NCBI RefSeq assembly: GCF_000497205.1
Contig: NZ_AYJW01000004.1
Span: 42,507-106,506, forward strand
Direction: 5' to 3'
DNA from: Saccharopolyspora rectivirgula DSM 43747
GTDB taxonomy: Bacteria > Actinomycetota > Actinomycetes > Mycobacteriales > Pseudonocardiaceae
DNA length: 64,000 nucleotides
The position numbers were made by a program, and so were the translations under genes. Positions within the stretch are counted from its first letter, which is position 1, and each line of letters starts with the position of its first letter. Of the stretch, positions 1 to 9,098 are shown piece by piece. The notes beneath the pieces were generated by a model that saw nothing but the letters and a program-made list of their open reading frames with translations, did no database searches and had not been told where the DNA came from.

Positions 1-154
1 CGTGAGTTCCGGTGCTTCCGGTGATCGCGCTGACGTTATTCGTTTTCACCTTCAATGTCGCTCACGGACGTGAGGCCGTTATGAAATGCAGCTGAGAACT
101 AGCTGAGAATCCGGCGGCCCCCGGCTGGCGGGCGCGGGAAACGGCCCTCTAACG
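1..154. other. Left-edge intergenic segment
   Basis: No gene is firmly supported here. On the minus strand a GTG at 49-47 opens a frame that stays open to the window edge and could be the first 16 codons of a divergent gene. In M. tuberculosis, as I recall, the methyltransferase homologue lies divergent from sigE, so a sigma factor could start here, but 16 codons carry no recognisable domain. Confidence 0.3.
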
Positions 155-787
155 ATGTGGACTTGCTGCTTCCGCCCTCGCCGGGCCCCACTAGCCTTTT
201 CCGCTGTGATACCTGAGACATCGGTGGGTGCTGGCCCGGTAGGTCGGGACGATACGCCAGATGCTGCGGGCGGGGAAGCCCCCGTGGGGTCGTCCCCGCT
301 GCACGCGCTCCGCTTCCTGGCAGCCGCCGCGCAGGCGAAAGCGGTTGTCGAGATCGGCACCGGAACCGGGGAAGCAGCTCGGTGGCTGTTGGCCGGAATG
401 GCCGAGGACGGGGTGCTGACCTCGATCGACGTGGACCCGGCAGTGCAGAGCGCCGCTCGGGAGCAGTTCGCCCAGGCGGGGATACCGCCCGCGCGGACGC
501 GGCTGATCACCGGAGTGGCCGCGGAGATCCTCCCGCGGTTGACCGAAGGCGGCTACGACCTGGTGTCGGTGACCGCGACCGCGGACTGCGCCCAGTACCT
601 GGAGCCGGGGCTCCGGCTGCTGCGGCCCGGCGGTGTCATCGTCTTCACCGGGGTGAGCGGACCGCACCTCACCCCGGCGCTGCAGGAGGTGCACCGGGCG
701 GTGGCCGCGGACGAGAACCTGGTCCCGGCGCACCTGCCCGTCGGGCCCGGCCTGCTCGCCGCCGTCAAGCGGGGCGAAGCCGAATAG
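155..787 (+). CDS. SAM-dependent O-methyltransferase (family 3)
   Basis: Predicted class I methyltransferase that would move a methyl group from S-adenosylmethionine to a hydroxylated small molecule. The substrate cannot be told. The SAM-binding glycine motif VEIGTGTGEAA lies near residues 67-77, followed by the acidic strand end SIDVDP and a late LLRPGGVIVFTG segment; about 210 residues fits the family. The ATG at 155 gives a non-conserved-looking N-terminal tail, and the in-frame GTG at 206 is an alternative start. It converges on mrp with only 18 bases between stops. Rv1220c of M. tuberculosis is the expected homologue, recalled rather than searched. Confidence 0.82.
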   Translation: MWTCCFRPRRAPLAFSAVIPETSVGAGPVGRDDTPDAAGGEAPVGSSPLHALRFLAAAAQAKAVVEIGTGTGEAARWLLAGMAEDGVLTSIDVDPAVQSAAREQFAQAGIPPARTRLITGVAAEILPRLTEGGYDLVSVTATADCAQYLEPGLRLLRPGGVIVFTGVSGPHLTPALQEVHRAVAADENLVPAHLPVGPGLLAAVKRGEAE

Positions 788-805
788 GCCGGGCGCAACA
801 CCTCG

Positions 806-1945
806 TCAGGCCGGCGAGACCGACAGCAGCTTGCCGGCCAGCCCGCGAGCGCGGGTGGACAGCTTCTTGGCGATGTCGTTGAGCACGGCTGCGGCCGGTG
901 CTTCCGGGTCCTCCAGCACCAGCGGCTCTCCGCGGTCGCCGCACTCCCGCAGCCGCGGGTCGAGCGGGACCTGGCCGAGCAGCGGCACCTCGGTGCCCAT
1001 CGACCTGGACAGCGATTCGGCCACGAGCTGCCCGCCGCCGGAGCCGAAGACCTCCATCCGCTGGCCGTCGGGCAGTTCCATCCAGGACATGTTCTCCACC
1101 ACGCCGGCCAGGCGCTGGCGGGTCTGCATGGCGATGGCGCCGGCCCGCTCGGCGACCTCGGCGGCCGCCTGCTGCGGCGTGGTGACCACCAGGATCTCGG
1201 CGTTCGGGATCAGCTGCGCGGTGGAGATGGCCACGTCACCGGTGCCCGGGGGCAGGTCCAGGAGCAGGACGTCCAGGTCGCCCCAGAAGACGTCGGCGAG
1301 GAACTGCTGGAGGGCTCGGTGCAGCATGGGACCGCGCCACACCACCGGGGTGTTGCCCGGGGTGAACATGCCGATGGAGATGACCTTCACCCCGTGCGCC
1401 TGCGGCGGCATGATCATCTTCTCGACCTGGGTGGGCTTGCCCTGCGCACCCAGCATCCTGGGCACGGAGTGGCCGTAGATGTCGGCGTCGACGACGCCGA
1501 CCGACAGGCCGCGCTTGGCCATCGCGGCGGCGAGGTTGACGGTCACGCTGGACTTGCCGACACCGCCCTTGCCGGAGGCCACGCAGTAGACCCGGGTCAT
1601 CGAGCCCGGTTCGGCGAACGGGATGCGCGGCTCCTCAGCGCCTCCGCGGAGCTTCTTGCGGAGTTCAGTGCGCTGCTCGTCGCTCATCACGTCGAGTTCG
1701 ACGTCCACCGAGCGGACGCCGTCGACGGCCTCCACCGCGGCCTTGACCCGTTGGGTGATCGTCTCCCGCATCGGGCAGCCCTGGACGGTGAGGTACACCC
1801 CGACCGATACGTCACCGCTGTCACCGATGGACACGTCCTTGACCATGCCCAGTTCGGTGATCGGTTTGTGGATCTCGGGGTCCTGGACTTGGCTGAGCGC
1901 CTTGCGGACCGCCTCTTCGGTGGGCGTGGACTGCGTACTGGTCAC
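806..1945 (-). CDS. mrp: Mrp/NBP35-type iron-sulfur carrier ATPase
   Basis: Cytosolic P-loop ATPase of the Mrp/ApbC family, involved in iron-sulfur cluster delivery. The protein (379 residues from GTG 1945) has an N-terminal MIP18/DUF59 domain (about 8-85, with the conserved VQGCPM segment) and then a deviant Walker A, SGKGGVGKSS, at about 124-133, followed by DADIYGHSVPR and LDLPPGTGD. The cluster-ligating CxxC seen in many Mrp proteins after ENMS is absent: the sequence reads ENMSWMELPDG. I recall the same loss in mycobacterial Mrp. The reading frame extends upstream of 1945, but the extension is low-complexity and overlaps the divergent MarR gene, so 1945 is preferred; length then matches the family. 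Confidence 0.93.
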   Translation of the reverse strand: MTSTQSTPTEEAVRKALSQVQDPEIHKPITELGMVKDVSIGDSGDVSVGVYLTVQGCPMRETITQRVKAAVEAVDGVRSVDVELDVMSDEQRTELRKKLRGGAEEPRIPFAEPGSMTRVYCVASGKGGVGKSSVTVNLAAAMAKRGLSVGVVDADIYGHSVPRMLGAQGKPTQVEKMIMPPQAHGVKVISIGMFTPGNTPVVWRGPMLHRALQQFLADVFWGDLDVLLLDLPPGTGDVAISTAQLIPNAEILVVTTPQQAAAEVAERAGAIAMQTRQRLAGVVENMSWMELPDGQRMEVFGSGGGQLVAESLSRSMGTEVPLLGQVPLDPRLRECGDRGEPLVLEDPEAPAAAVLNDIAKKLSTRARGLAGKLLSVSPA

Positions 1946-2138
1946 GGCTAGCTGACACCGACCTTTCTGCGGATGCGCTGCAATCCCCATGCTACGGGCT
2001 GGTAACCGGCGTCCCGTGGTGCGGGACCGCTGGTGCGCCACTACGACACCTCGGGGACGCCACTGCTCCAGATGGGTGTGCGCAACGACATAGGGGCTCT
2101 GTGCAATCAGTCGATTGCGTTCCGTAATAATCGTGATC

Positions 2139-2597
2139 GTGACTGCGACGGGCGCTGGCCGATTACCGACTCGGAGTGAGTTGCAGGCATACCGGAGCTT
2201 CCTGCGCGCGTATGCCCACGTCACCCGCTGCCTGGAAGGGGAGCTGGTAGCCAAGCAGAAATTGACCTTGCCCGCGTTCGACGTGCTGGAAGCGCTCTCG
2301 GAAGCGCCGGGCAAGCGGATGCGGATGGCCGAACTGGCCGAGGTCGTGCTGCTGTCCCGCTCGGGGATGACCAGGTTGATAGAGCGGCTGGAACGATTGG
2401 GCCTGGTGCGCCGGGAACGGGACGACTCGGACGGCCGCGGTGTGCAAGCGGTGCTCACCGAAAGCGGTGAACGACGGCTCAACATGGCGGCGGCCACGCA
2501 CCGGAACGGAGTCGCCCGGTACTTCCTCTCGGCGGCCGAAGGGGAGCTCGACTCGCTGATGCGGACGTGCCAGCGGCTGGCCGCCCGCGGCGAGTAG
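2139..2597 (+). CDS. MarR-family transcriptional regulator
   Basis: Small winged-helix DNA-binding protein of the MarR family, probably a dimeric repressor responding to a small ligand. The core runs from a helix around FLRAYAHVTRCLEGEL through the winged helix, with MRMAELAEVVLLSRSGMTRL as recognition region and LVRRERDDSDGRGVQAVLT as wing. The start is uncertain: TTG 2115, GTG 2133 and GTG 2139 are in frame; GTG 2139 gives 152 residues, normal for the family. It is divergent from mrp across about 190 bases, where its own operator would be expected, though I see no clear palindrome. Target genes are unknown. Confidence 0.85.
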   Translation: MTATGAGRLPTRSELQAYRSFLRAYAHVTRCLEGELVAKQKLTLPAFDVLEALSEAPGKRMRMAELAEVVLLSRSGMTRLIERLERLGLVRRERDDSDGRGVQAVLTESGERRLNMAAATHRNGVARYFLSAAEGELDSLMRTCQRLAARGE

Positions 2598-2603
2598 CGG
2601 TTG

Positions 2604-2625
2604 CTCCTGCCGGCCGGCAGGGGAG
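2604..2625. terminator. Possible bidirectional hairpin between convergent genes
   Basis: CTCCTGCCGGCC/GGCAGG forms an almost perfect palindrome between the stops of the MarR gene and the convergent DUF1003 gene. It has no thymine tract, so it is a weak terminator candidate. Confidence 0.3.
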
Positions 2626-2663
2626 CTCCGCTGCTCGGGTGCGGCGGGCGAGTTCCTCCCCAG

Positions 2664-3173
2664 CTACTCGGCCAGCTCTTCCGCGTTCCTGCGGTGCTGG
2701 GGAGCGGTCTTCTCCGACACCTCTTCCCGCAGCCGGTCGAGTTCGGCGCGCAGGAAGTCGCGGGTGGTCACCTCGCCGATGGCCAGCCGCAGCGCGGCGA
2801 GCTCGCGCGCCAGGTAGTCGGTGTCGGCCTTGGTCTGCTCAGCCCGCATCCGGTCCTCTTGCAGCGCTACTCGGTCCCGGTCGTCCTGCCGGTTCTGGGC
2901 CAGCAGGATCAGCGGGGCGGCGTAGGAGGCCTGCGTGGAGAAGGCGAGGTTGAGCAGGATGAACGGGTACGGGTCCCAGGCGTAGCTGGCCGCCACCAGG
3001 TTGATGGTGATCCAGGAGGCGACGAACACCGTCATCCAGAACAGGAACTTGCCGGTCCCCAAGAAGCGGGCGATCCGCTCGGAGATCTGGCCGAACAGCT
3101 CGGGGTCGTAGGACAGCCGGACGCGTCCCGGCTGCGGTTGGTCGAGGCGGCGACTGGTGAGCAGTTCAGGCAT
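2664..3173 (-). CDS. DUF1003 membrane protein
   Basis: Predicted inner-membrane protein of family DUF1003, 169 residues, function unknown. Two membrane segments fall at about 45-64 (FLFWMTVFVASWITINL) and 70-92 (PFILLNLAFSTQASYAAPLILL), with the family signature NLAFSTQASYAAPLILLAQNR. A charged helical tail of about 70 residues follows and looks like a coiled coil. The gene starts 18 bases after the stop of the PRC/MgtE-N/CBS gene on the same strand, so the two probably form an operon; the same pair occurs in M. tuberculosis (Rv1231c/Rv1232c, recalled). The neighbour suggests a link to magnesium or envelope stress, but this is inference. Confidence 0.85.
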   Translation of the reverse strand: MPELLTSRRLDQPQPGRVRLSYDPELFGQISERIARFLGTGKFLFWMTVFVASWITINLVAASYAWDPYPFILLNLAFSTQASYAAPLILLAQNRQDDRDRVALQEDRMRAEQTKADTDYLARELAALRLAIGEVTTRDFLRAELDRLREEVSEKTAPQHRRNAEELAE

Positions 3174-3191
3174 CGTTGCTCTCCCCTCTGG

Positions 3192-4457
3192 CTACTGCTT
3201 CTCTGGCTCCGGCAGTCCGCTCTCCCGCCAGTTCTCCGGGAGCAGGTGGTCGAGCACGTCGTCCACGGTCACCGCGCCGATCAGGTGCTCTTGTTCGTCG
3301 AGCACCGGCCCGCAGACCAGGTTGTAGGCGGCGAAGTACCGGGCCACCTCGGTCAGCGGGGCGTCCGGGGACAGGCTGGCCAGATCGGTGTCCAGCACCG
3401 CGGCCACCAAAGTGGACGGAGGCTCGCGGAGCAACCGCTGGATGTGGACGCAGCCCAGGTAGTGTCCGGTCGGGGTGGAAGTCGGCGGTCGGCAGACGAA
3501 GACCAGACTGGACAGCGCCACCGGCAGATCGGGCTTGCGGACGTGGGCCAGGGCTTCGGCGATCGTGGTGTCCGGGGTCAACACCACGGGTTCGGGCGTC
3601 ATCAATCCCCCGGCGGTGTCCGACGAGTACTCCAGGAGCCGCTTGACCGGGGCGGACTCCTCCGGGGCCATCAGCCCCAGCAGCACTTCCTTGTCCGCTT
3701 CGGACAACTCGGCGAGCAGGTCGGCGGCGTCGTCGGGGTTCATCGCCTCGAGCAGTCCGGCCGCCCGCTCCTCGCCCAGGTACGACAGCAGGTCCTTCTG
3801 GTCGTCCCCGGGGAGCTCCTCGACGACATCGGCCAGCCGTTCGTTGTCGAGCGCCTCGGCCACCTCGTAGCGGCGCTTGCTGGGAAGCTCGTGCAGCGCG
3901 CTCGCCACGTCGGCCGGTCGCATGCTCTCGAACAGGGCGAGCAGGGTGCTCACCCCCTGGGGTTGGTTCCGCAGCTCGGCGAACCCCAAGCCCTCCAACT
4001 GGTCCCAGTCCAGCACTTGGGTGGGGCCTTTGCGGCCGAGCCGACCGGTGCGCTCCCGCACCGCGAGCTTGGTGACCTGCCAGTCCCGGGTTCGGGTTTG
4101 CTCGATGGCCACGTCCACGATCACGGCCGGTGTCCCGGTGCTGGCGATGGTCACCTTGGCGTCCAGCATCTGGCCGATCAGCAGCAGTTCGTTCGGTCGC
4201 AGCTGGAACTGGCGCACGTTGAGCGACCCGGTGGCCAGGGTGACCGCGCTCGGCTCGATCCGCGCCACCCGCAGCATCGGCACGAAGATCCGCCGCCTGG
4301 TGGGCAGCTCCATGACCAGGCCGACGGCGCGCGGGGGTTGTCGGCCGATGCTGAGCCTGGTGACGACGTCCCGCACCCGGCCGATCGACTCGCCGTCCGG
4401 GCCGAAAACCGTCAAGCCGGCGAGCCGGGCGACGAACACCCTGGTCGTGGCTGCCAC
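3192..4457 (-). CDS. PRC-barrel / MgtE-N / CBS domain protein without a channel domain
   Basis: Soluble protein of 421 residues built like the cytosolic sensor half of the MgtE magnesium channel. Two PRC-barrel-like segments (about 1-80 and 90-160) precede an MgtE N-terminal superhelix (about 165-280, repeats such as LFESMRPADVASALHELP and MNPDDAADLLAELSEAD), then a CBS pair (about 285-410, starting at DTAGGLMTPEPV). No MgtE transmembrane domain follows. A regulatory role sensing Mg2+ or adenylate is inferred from the domains only. It is first in a probable two-gene operon with the DUF1003 protein. The start ATG at 4457 lies upstream of the first PRC strand, so it is probably correct. Confidence 0.85.
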   Translation of the reverse strand: MAATTRVFVARLAGLTVFGPDGESIGRVRDVVTRLSIGRQPPRAVGLVMELPTRRRIFVPMLRVARIEPSAVTLATGSLNVRQFQLRPNELLLIGQMLDAKVTIASTGTPAVIVDVAIEQTRTRDWQVTKLAVRERTGRLGRKGPTQVLDWDQLEGLGFAELRNQPQGVSTLLALFESMRPADVASALHELPSKRRYEVAEALDNERLADVVEELPGDDQKDLLSYLGEERAAGLLEAMNPDDAADLLAELSEADKEVLLGLMAPEESAPVKRLLEYSSDTAGGLMTPEPVVLTPDTTIAEALAHVRKPDLPVALSSLVFVCRPPTSTPTGHYLGCVHIQRLLREPPSTLVAAVLDTDLASLSPDAPLTEVARYFAAYNLVCGPVLDEQEHLIGAVTVDDVLDHLLPENWRESGLPEPEKQ

Positions 4458-4589
4458 GCGGTCAGGCTAAGGAGTTCCCGGCCAATCCGCCGTTCGAGCG
4501 GCCGGGTGTGCGCCCGGGCACTTGGCGGCTCCCGCACCCACCGTTCGTGGTACACACGCATCCACGGACCGGAGCTCGAGGAGGAGATT

Positions 4590-5546
4590 GTGGACGGTCA
4601 ACGCGCCCGGCGCAGCTGTCTAGCCGTACCTGGTTCCAGTGCGAAGATGATCGACAAGGCCCGCACCCTGCCGGCCGACCAGTTCTTCCTCGACCTGGAG
4701 GACGCGGTGTCCCCGCTGGCCAAGGACGAGGCCCGGCAGCAGGTGGTGGCCGCCCTGGACGAAGGGGGCTGGTCCGGCAAGGTTCGTTCCGTCCGGGTGA
4801 ACTCGCTGGACACCGAGTGGACCTACCGCGACGTGATCACCGTGGTGGAAGGCGCCGGCGCGGAGCTGGACACGATCATCCTGCCGAAGGTCAGCAGCCC
4901 CGACCACGTGCGCTGGCTCGACCTGACCCTCACCCAGGTCGAACGGGCCAACGGGTTGGACGTGGGCCGCATCGGCATCGAACCCCAGATCGAAGACGCC
5001 AGCGGGTTGATGAACGTCGACGCCATCGCCGGCGCCTCACCCCGGGTGGAGGCGCTGATCTACGGCCCCGCCGATTTCATGGCCTCGATCAACATGCGTT
5101 CCCTCGTGGTGGGCCACCAGCCGCCCGGCTACGACGTCGGCGACGCCTACCACTACGTGCTGATGCGGATCCTCATCGCCGCCCGGGCGCACGGGGTGCA
5201 GGCGATCGACGGCCCGTACCTGCAGATCAAGGACGTGGACGGGCTGCGGCAGGTCGGCGGCCGCTCCGCCGCGCTGGGGTTCGACGGGAAGTGGGTGCTG
5301 CACCCGGCGCAGATCGACGCGGTCAACGAGCTGTTCTCGCCCCGGCAGGAGGACTACGACCACGCCGAGAACATCCTCGACGCCTACGAGTGGTACACCT
5401 CGGCCGAAGGCGGCAAGCGGGGCGCCGCGATGCTCGGGGACGAGATGATCGACGAGGCCTCCCGCAAAATGGCGCTGGTGATCGCCAACAAGGGGCGGGC
5501 TGCCGGCATGACCCGCACCAGCCGCTGGACGCCCCCGCAGCAGTGA
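4590..5546 (+). CDS. HpcH/HpaI aldolase / citrate lyase family, malyl-CoA lyase type
   Basis: Predicted Mg2+-dependent CoA-ester lyase cleaving a malyl-CoA-like thioester to acetyl-CoA or propionyl-CoA and glyoxylate, or a related reaction. Recognisable motifs are RSCLAVPGSS near the start, the metal and substrate segment FFLDLEDAV, GIEPQIEDASGL where many relatives have IET, YGPADF, and GFDGKWVLHPAQ. The length of 318 residues matches L-malyl-CoA/beta-methylmalyl-CoA lyases rather than the shorter CitE subunits. GTG 4590 follows a purine-rich GGAGGAG and sits just before the first conserved strand. It stands alone, divergent from the PRC/CBS gene. The exact substrate cannot be fixed from sequence. 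Confidence 0.85.
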   Translation: MDGQRARRSCLAVPGSSAKMIDKARTLPADQFFLDLEDAVSPLAKDEARQQVVAALDEGGWSGKVRSVRVNSLDTEWTYRDVITVVEGAGAELDTIILPKVSSPDHVRWLDLTLTQVERANGLDVGRIGIEPQIEDASGLMNVDAIAGASPRVEALIYGPADFMASINMRSLVVGHQPPGYDVGDAYHYVLMRILIAARAHGVQAIDGPYLQIKDVDGLRQVGGRSAALGFDGKWVLHPAQIDAVNELFSPRQEDYDHAENILDAYEWYTSAEGGKRGAAMLGDEMIDEASRKMALVIANKGRAAGMTRTSRWTPPQQ

Positions 5547-5705
5547 GCGCCGCCGGCTGACCGCGCGGCTCCCCGGACTGCGGCGAACCGGTGGATCCGA
5601 CCGGTCAGCCGGTGTTCCGTCACCGGTTCCAGGCCCGCCCGCCCCTCCGAAGCGGTAGCTTCCGGAGGTGGATCACGCAGGCGACCACGAGGGGCGGACT
5701 GGCTG

Positions 5706-8700
5706 GTGACCTTCGCCGAGCAGCAGGAAGACACCCGGGAACTGCGGCTGGCGCTGGCCCTGCGCGGCGGCGCGAGCATGGCGGTGTGGATCGGTGGGGC
5801 GGTCTGCGAAGTGGACCGCTTGCGGCGAGCGACCGGCAGCACGGCCGACCAGGACTCGGTGTGGGCCGGGTTGGCGCGGTTGGCCGGCTACGACTCGGTC
5901 GCGATCGACGTGCTCGCCGGTGCTTCTGCGGGCGGGTTGAACGCCGCCCTGTTGACGGCGTCGTTGGTCTACGGCCAGTCGTTCGAGCGCACTCGTCGGA
6001 TGTGGGTGCGCCTGGCCGACATCGAGGCCATGGCCCGCAAGACCCCCGCGTTCTGGCAGCCCCGGCCGGATTCGCTGCTGGAGGGCGACGACTACTTCCG
6101 CCGGGAGCTGGTCGAAGTGCTGGCCGAGGGCGGATCCGGGCCCGGCGGCGCTCCCGGTCGGGTGGACCTGCTGCTGACCGCCACCTTGCTGGATCCCGCG
6201 GTGGTGCGGTACTTCGACGGCCGGGACGACCCGGTGCTGGAGCGGCGCCGTCGAGCCATGTTCAGGTTCCGGCACCTCGGCCGCCCGGGAGACCCGCTGT
6301 CCGACTTCGGGACCGGGGAGCAGTTCCAGGAGAGCGTGCTGCGGTTGGCGCACGCCGCCCGCACCACGTCGTCCTACCCGTTCGCCTTCGAGCCCGCCCA
6401 GGTGCACTCGGCCCCGGGCAAGCCGCCCGCGGGCGAGCCGAACATGCTCGGCTTCTTCTCCGAATCCTCGGCTTCGCCGCAAGCCGTTCCGTTCCGGGTG
6501 GTCGACGGCGGGGTGCTGGACAACATCCCGGTGACCGCCGCGGTCAAAGCGATCGCGGAGGCCCCCGCCGACCGCCCGACCGATCGCTTGCTGCTGTACC
6601 TGAACCCGGACCCGGCCGTTTCGCGCGGCCAACGGCCAGCGGGGTGGTCGATCCCGGTCGCCGCAGCCGCGGTGCGGGCCCGGTTCAGCCGGGAGTCCCT
6701 GCTGACCGACATCAAGGCGTTGGACGAGCACAACCGGGCCGCCGAACGCGCCCAGCTGCGCCGGCAGGCGATCTTCGCCCCGGTGCACTCCGCCGATCCC
6801 GGTCACCGGGCCGCGGTGCTGGCCGAGCAGGCTCGCGCTGCCGCGGTGGAGAACTCCCGGGTGCGCGCCGAGCTGGACGCGCAGGCGGTGCACCGGCTGC
6901 TCACCGAGCCGGCCGGGGCGGAGGACGGCACGCTCCTCCCACCGGTGGCTGGGGATCCGCTGCACGGCTGGTCCGCCGCGGCCCGGTCGCGCCTGCCGGA
7001 ACGATTGGCCCGGGTGCTGACCGAGGCGGCCGACCCGGAGCTGTTCGGGGACGTCCACGGGCTGCGCGCCGCGGTGCACGAATGCCTCGGCTGGGTCTGG
7101 GACATCGAGCGGTCCGCTGTGGATCCCGGGCTGGGCAGCTGCAAAGCCGCGCTGTACCGGCTGCGGGTGCTGGCCGAGGTGCTGGAGAGCCACGCCGACC
7201 GGTACTGGGTGACCGGCGCCCAGACCGAGCCGATCGTGGACGTCGGGGAGCTGGACGGCTGGATCCAGCGGATGCTGCACCGGCGCCGCCGGCTGCAGCA
7301 CCACCTGCCGTCCCCGGTCGGGCCGTTGCTCGGCGCGGTGTTGCAAGCCGTGGAGACCGGGACGGACTTCCAGCGGGAGCTGGCGGACTTCTCCCGCGAA
7401 CTGCTGTCCATCGTGGAGTCGTGCGGGGCGGACGCCGATCCGGCCGCTCCCGGGGTGGACGCGGTGGCGGCCGCGTGGCAGGTGCTGGAGAGGATCGCCG
7501 ACCGGTTGGCCGGGGCAGCGCCGCGGCGCACGCGGGAGCCGGACGTGCTGCAGGTCGGCTACGCGGTGCTGGAGGACAGCGAGCGGCGGGGCGAGGTGCT
7601 CCGGCAACTGGTGACCATCACCGCTCCGCTGAACAGCGTGCGGGAACCGGCGAGCCGGATCAACTTCTTGCGGATCGTCAGCGATCAGCCGTGCGCTCTC
7701 CCGTTCCGCGCGCTGCGCCGGGGCGCGGACGCGCCGCTGCGGGTCGCCGACCGGGTGCGGGGCACCGATCTGGGGCACTTCGGGGCTTTCCTGTCCGCCA
7801 AGTGGCGGGCCAACGACTGGATGTGGGGTCGGCTGGACGCGGCGGCCGGGCTCGTCGAACTGCTCACCGACCCGGTTCGCTGGGCCCGCCGCCACCGCAG
7901 TGCCGAGCAGTTGAGCGACGCGCTCGAGCAGCTGGTCCGCACCCCGGGGCAGGAGGAGCTGACCTGGTTGGGCGGGGATTCCGCGCAGTGGCGGGCTTTC
8001 CTGTCGGAGCTGTGGTCCCGGCACGCCGGGGAGGTCCGCGAGGAGTTGGCGGCCCTGTTCGCCGATCCCGACGGGCACCACCCCCTGACCGGGACCCGCC
8101 GGATGTTGACCGAGCGGGTGCAGTGGTTGATCGCCGCGGAGGAGATCCCGTTCATCGCCACCGTGGCGGCCGGGGCGGATCCGACGGGCGGTGGGGCACC
8201 GGAGCCGATGGGGCCGGACCGGCTGACCGAGTCGGTGGAGGAGTACGACGTGGGCCGGCAGCGGCTGAGGTCGTTGCCGGAGCGCCGACGCCTGTCCGCG
8301 ATCACTCGATTGGGTGTGCTCGCGCATCGCGTGGTGCGACCGGAAGGCGGCGGGGTGGCCGGCTGGGCGGCGCGGTTCGCCATCACCGCGCTCAAACCGC
8401 TGTGGCTGCTGGTGCTCTTCGTGCTGGCCGCCCCGAAACGGGCTGCGCTGCTGGGCTGGTTGGGCGCTGGCGCGGTGGCGTTCACCGGCCCGGGAGTGGT
8501 GGGTGAGCCCGGAATCGCGCTGCTGCCCGCGGATTCCGCCTCGGGCGTCTTGCCCGGCACAGGTGCGCCGGAGGGGGCGTTCGCCGTGCTCGACCGGTCC
8601 GGGAGCGCCTTCGGCGGTGCCTGGATCGCGCTGCTGGTGGCCGCGGCGTGCGCGATGTGGTTGGGCGTCCAGCTCGGCAGCGCGTCCGAGCGCGGGGCGG

Positions 8701-9098
8701 CCAAGTGGTTCCCCGCCGTTGCGGTGGCGGTGCTCGTCCTCGGTGGCGGGCACTGGGCCCTCCAGAGCACCGAACCGCGGTTGGGGCCGCTCGGGCTGGT
8801 GCTGGTCGCGGGAGCGCTCACCTGGCCCGCGCTGGCCGCGTTCCGGCCGCTCGCACGGGTCGGCGGAGTGCTGGTGACGCTGCTGGCGTTCGGGGTATGC
8901 CTGTGGCTGTCCAGGTTCGGCACGGACAGCGGGAGCTGGGTCCTCGCCGGAACGGTGGTGGCTGCTTGCGGCCAGGCGCTCTGGTTGAGCTCGATCGACC
9001 CCTTCGCCCCGCGGCCACGCGGCACCGCCGGAGAACCGACCGAACGGGCCCCGGAGGGGGAGAGCGGAGTTGATCTCGTCGGAAGCGCGACGGGGTAG
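5706..9098 (+). CDS. Giant patatin-like acyl hydrolase with membrane C-terminus (DUF3376-like)
   Basis: Protein of 1130 residues with an N-terminal patatin-like phospholipase domain: a glycine-rich oxyanion loop LALRGGASMAVWIGGAVCE near 14-35, the nucleophile elbow GASAGG with Ser74, and the catalytic aspartate in VVDGGVLDN (Asp267), giving a complete Ser-Asp dyad. About 550 residues of mostly helical sequence follow, then roughly six hydrophobic segments after residue 890 (for example ALKPLWLLVLFVLAA and WIALLVAAACAMWLGV). This predicts a membrane-anchored lipid acyl hydrolase with the catalytic domain at the N-terminus. It appears transcribed alone, followed by the YflT-like gene 87 bases later. 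The lipid substrate is unknown; the middle region resembles DUF3376. Confidence 0.85.
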   Translation: MTFAEQQEDTRELRLALALRGGASMAVWIGGAVCEVDRLRRATGSTADQDSVWAGLARLAGYDSVAIDVLAGASAGGLNAALLTASLVYGQSFERTRRMWVRLADIEAMARKTPAFWQPRPDSLLEGDDYFRRELVEVLAEGGSGPGGAPGRVDLLLTATLLDPAVVRYFDGRDDPVLERRRRAMFRFRHLGRPGDPLSDFGTGEQFQESVLRLAHAARTTSSYPFAFEPAQVHSAPGKPPAGEPNMLGFFSESSASPQAVPFRVVDGGVLDNIPVTAAVKAIAEAPADRPTDRLLLYLNPDPAVSRGQRPAGWSIPVAAAAVRARFSRESLLTDIKALDEHNRAAERAQLRRQAIFAPVHSADPGHRAAVLAEQARAAAVENSRVRAELDAQAVHRLLTEPAGAEDGTLLPPVAGDPLHGWSAAARSRLPERLARVLTEAADPELFGDVHGLRAAVHECLGWVWDIERSAVDPGLGSCKAALYRLRVLAEVLESHADRYWVTGAQTEPIVDVGELDGWIQRMLHRRRRLQHHLPSPVGPLLGAVLQAVETGTDFQRELADFSRELLSIVESCGADADPAAPGVDAVAAAWQVLERIADRLAGAAPRRTREPDVLQVGYAVLEDSERRGEVLRQLVTITAPLNSVREPASRINFLRIVSDQPCALPFRALRRGADAPLRVADRVRGTDLGHFGAFLSAKWRANDWMWGRLDAAAGLVELLTDPVRWARRHRSAEQLSDALEQLVRTPGQEELTWLGGDSAQWRAFLSELWSRHAGEVREELAALFADPDGHHPLTGTRRMLTERVQWLIAAEEIPFIATVAAGADPTGGGAPEPMGPDRLTESVEEYDVGRQRLRSLPERRRLSAITRLGVLAHRVVRPEGGGVAGWAARFAITALKPLWLLVLFVLAAPKRAALLGWLGAGAVAFTGPGVVGEPGIALLPADSASGVLPGTGAPEGAFAVLDRSGSAFGGAWIALLVAAACAMWLGVQLGSASERGAAKWFPAVAVAVLVLGGGHWALQSTEPRLGPLGLVLVAGALTWPALAAFRPLARVGGVLVTLLAFGVCLWLSRFGTDSGSWVLAGTVVAACGQALWLSSIDPFAPRPRGTAGEPTERAPEGESGVDLVGSATG

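Noticed and set aside
2601..4589. Long N-terminal extension of the citrate-lyase-family frame
   Set aside because: The extension runs antisense through two real minus-strand genes; the enzyme fold begins right after GTG 4590.
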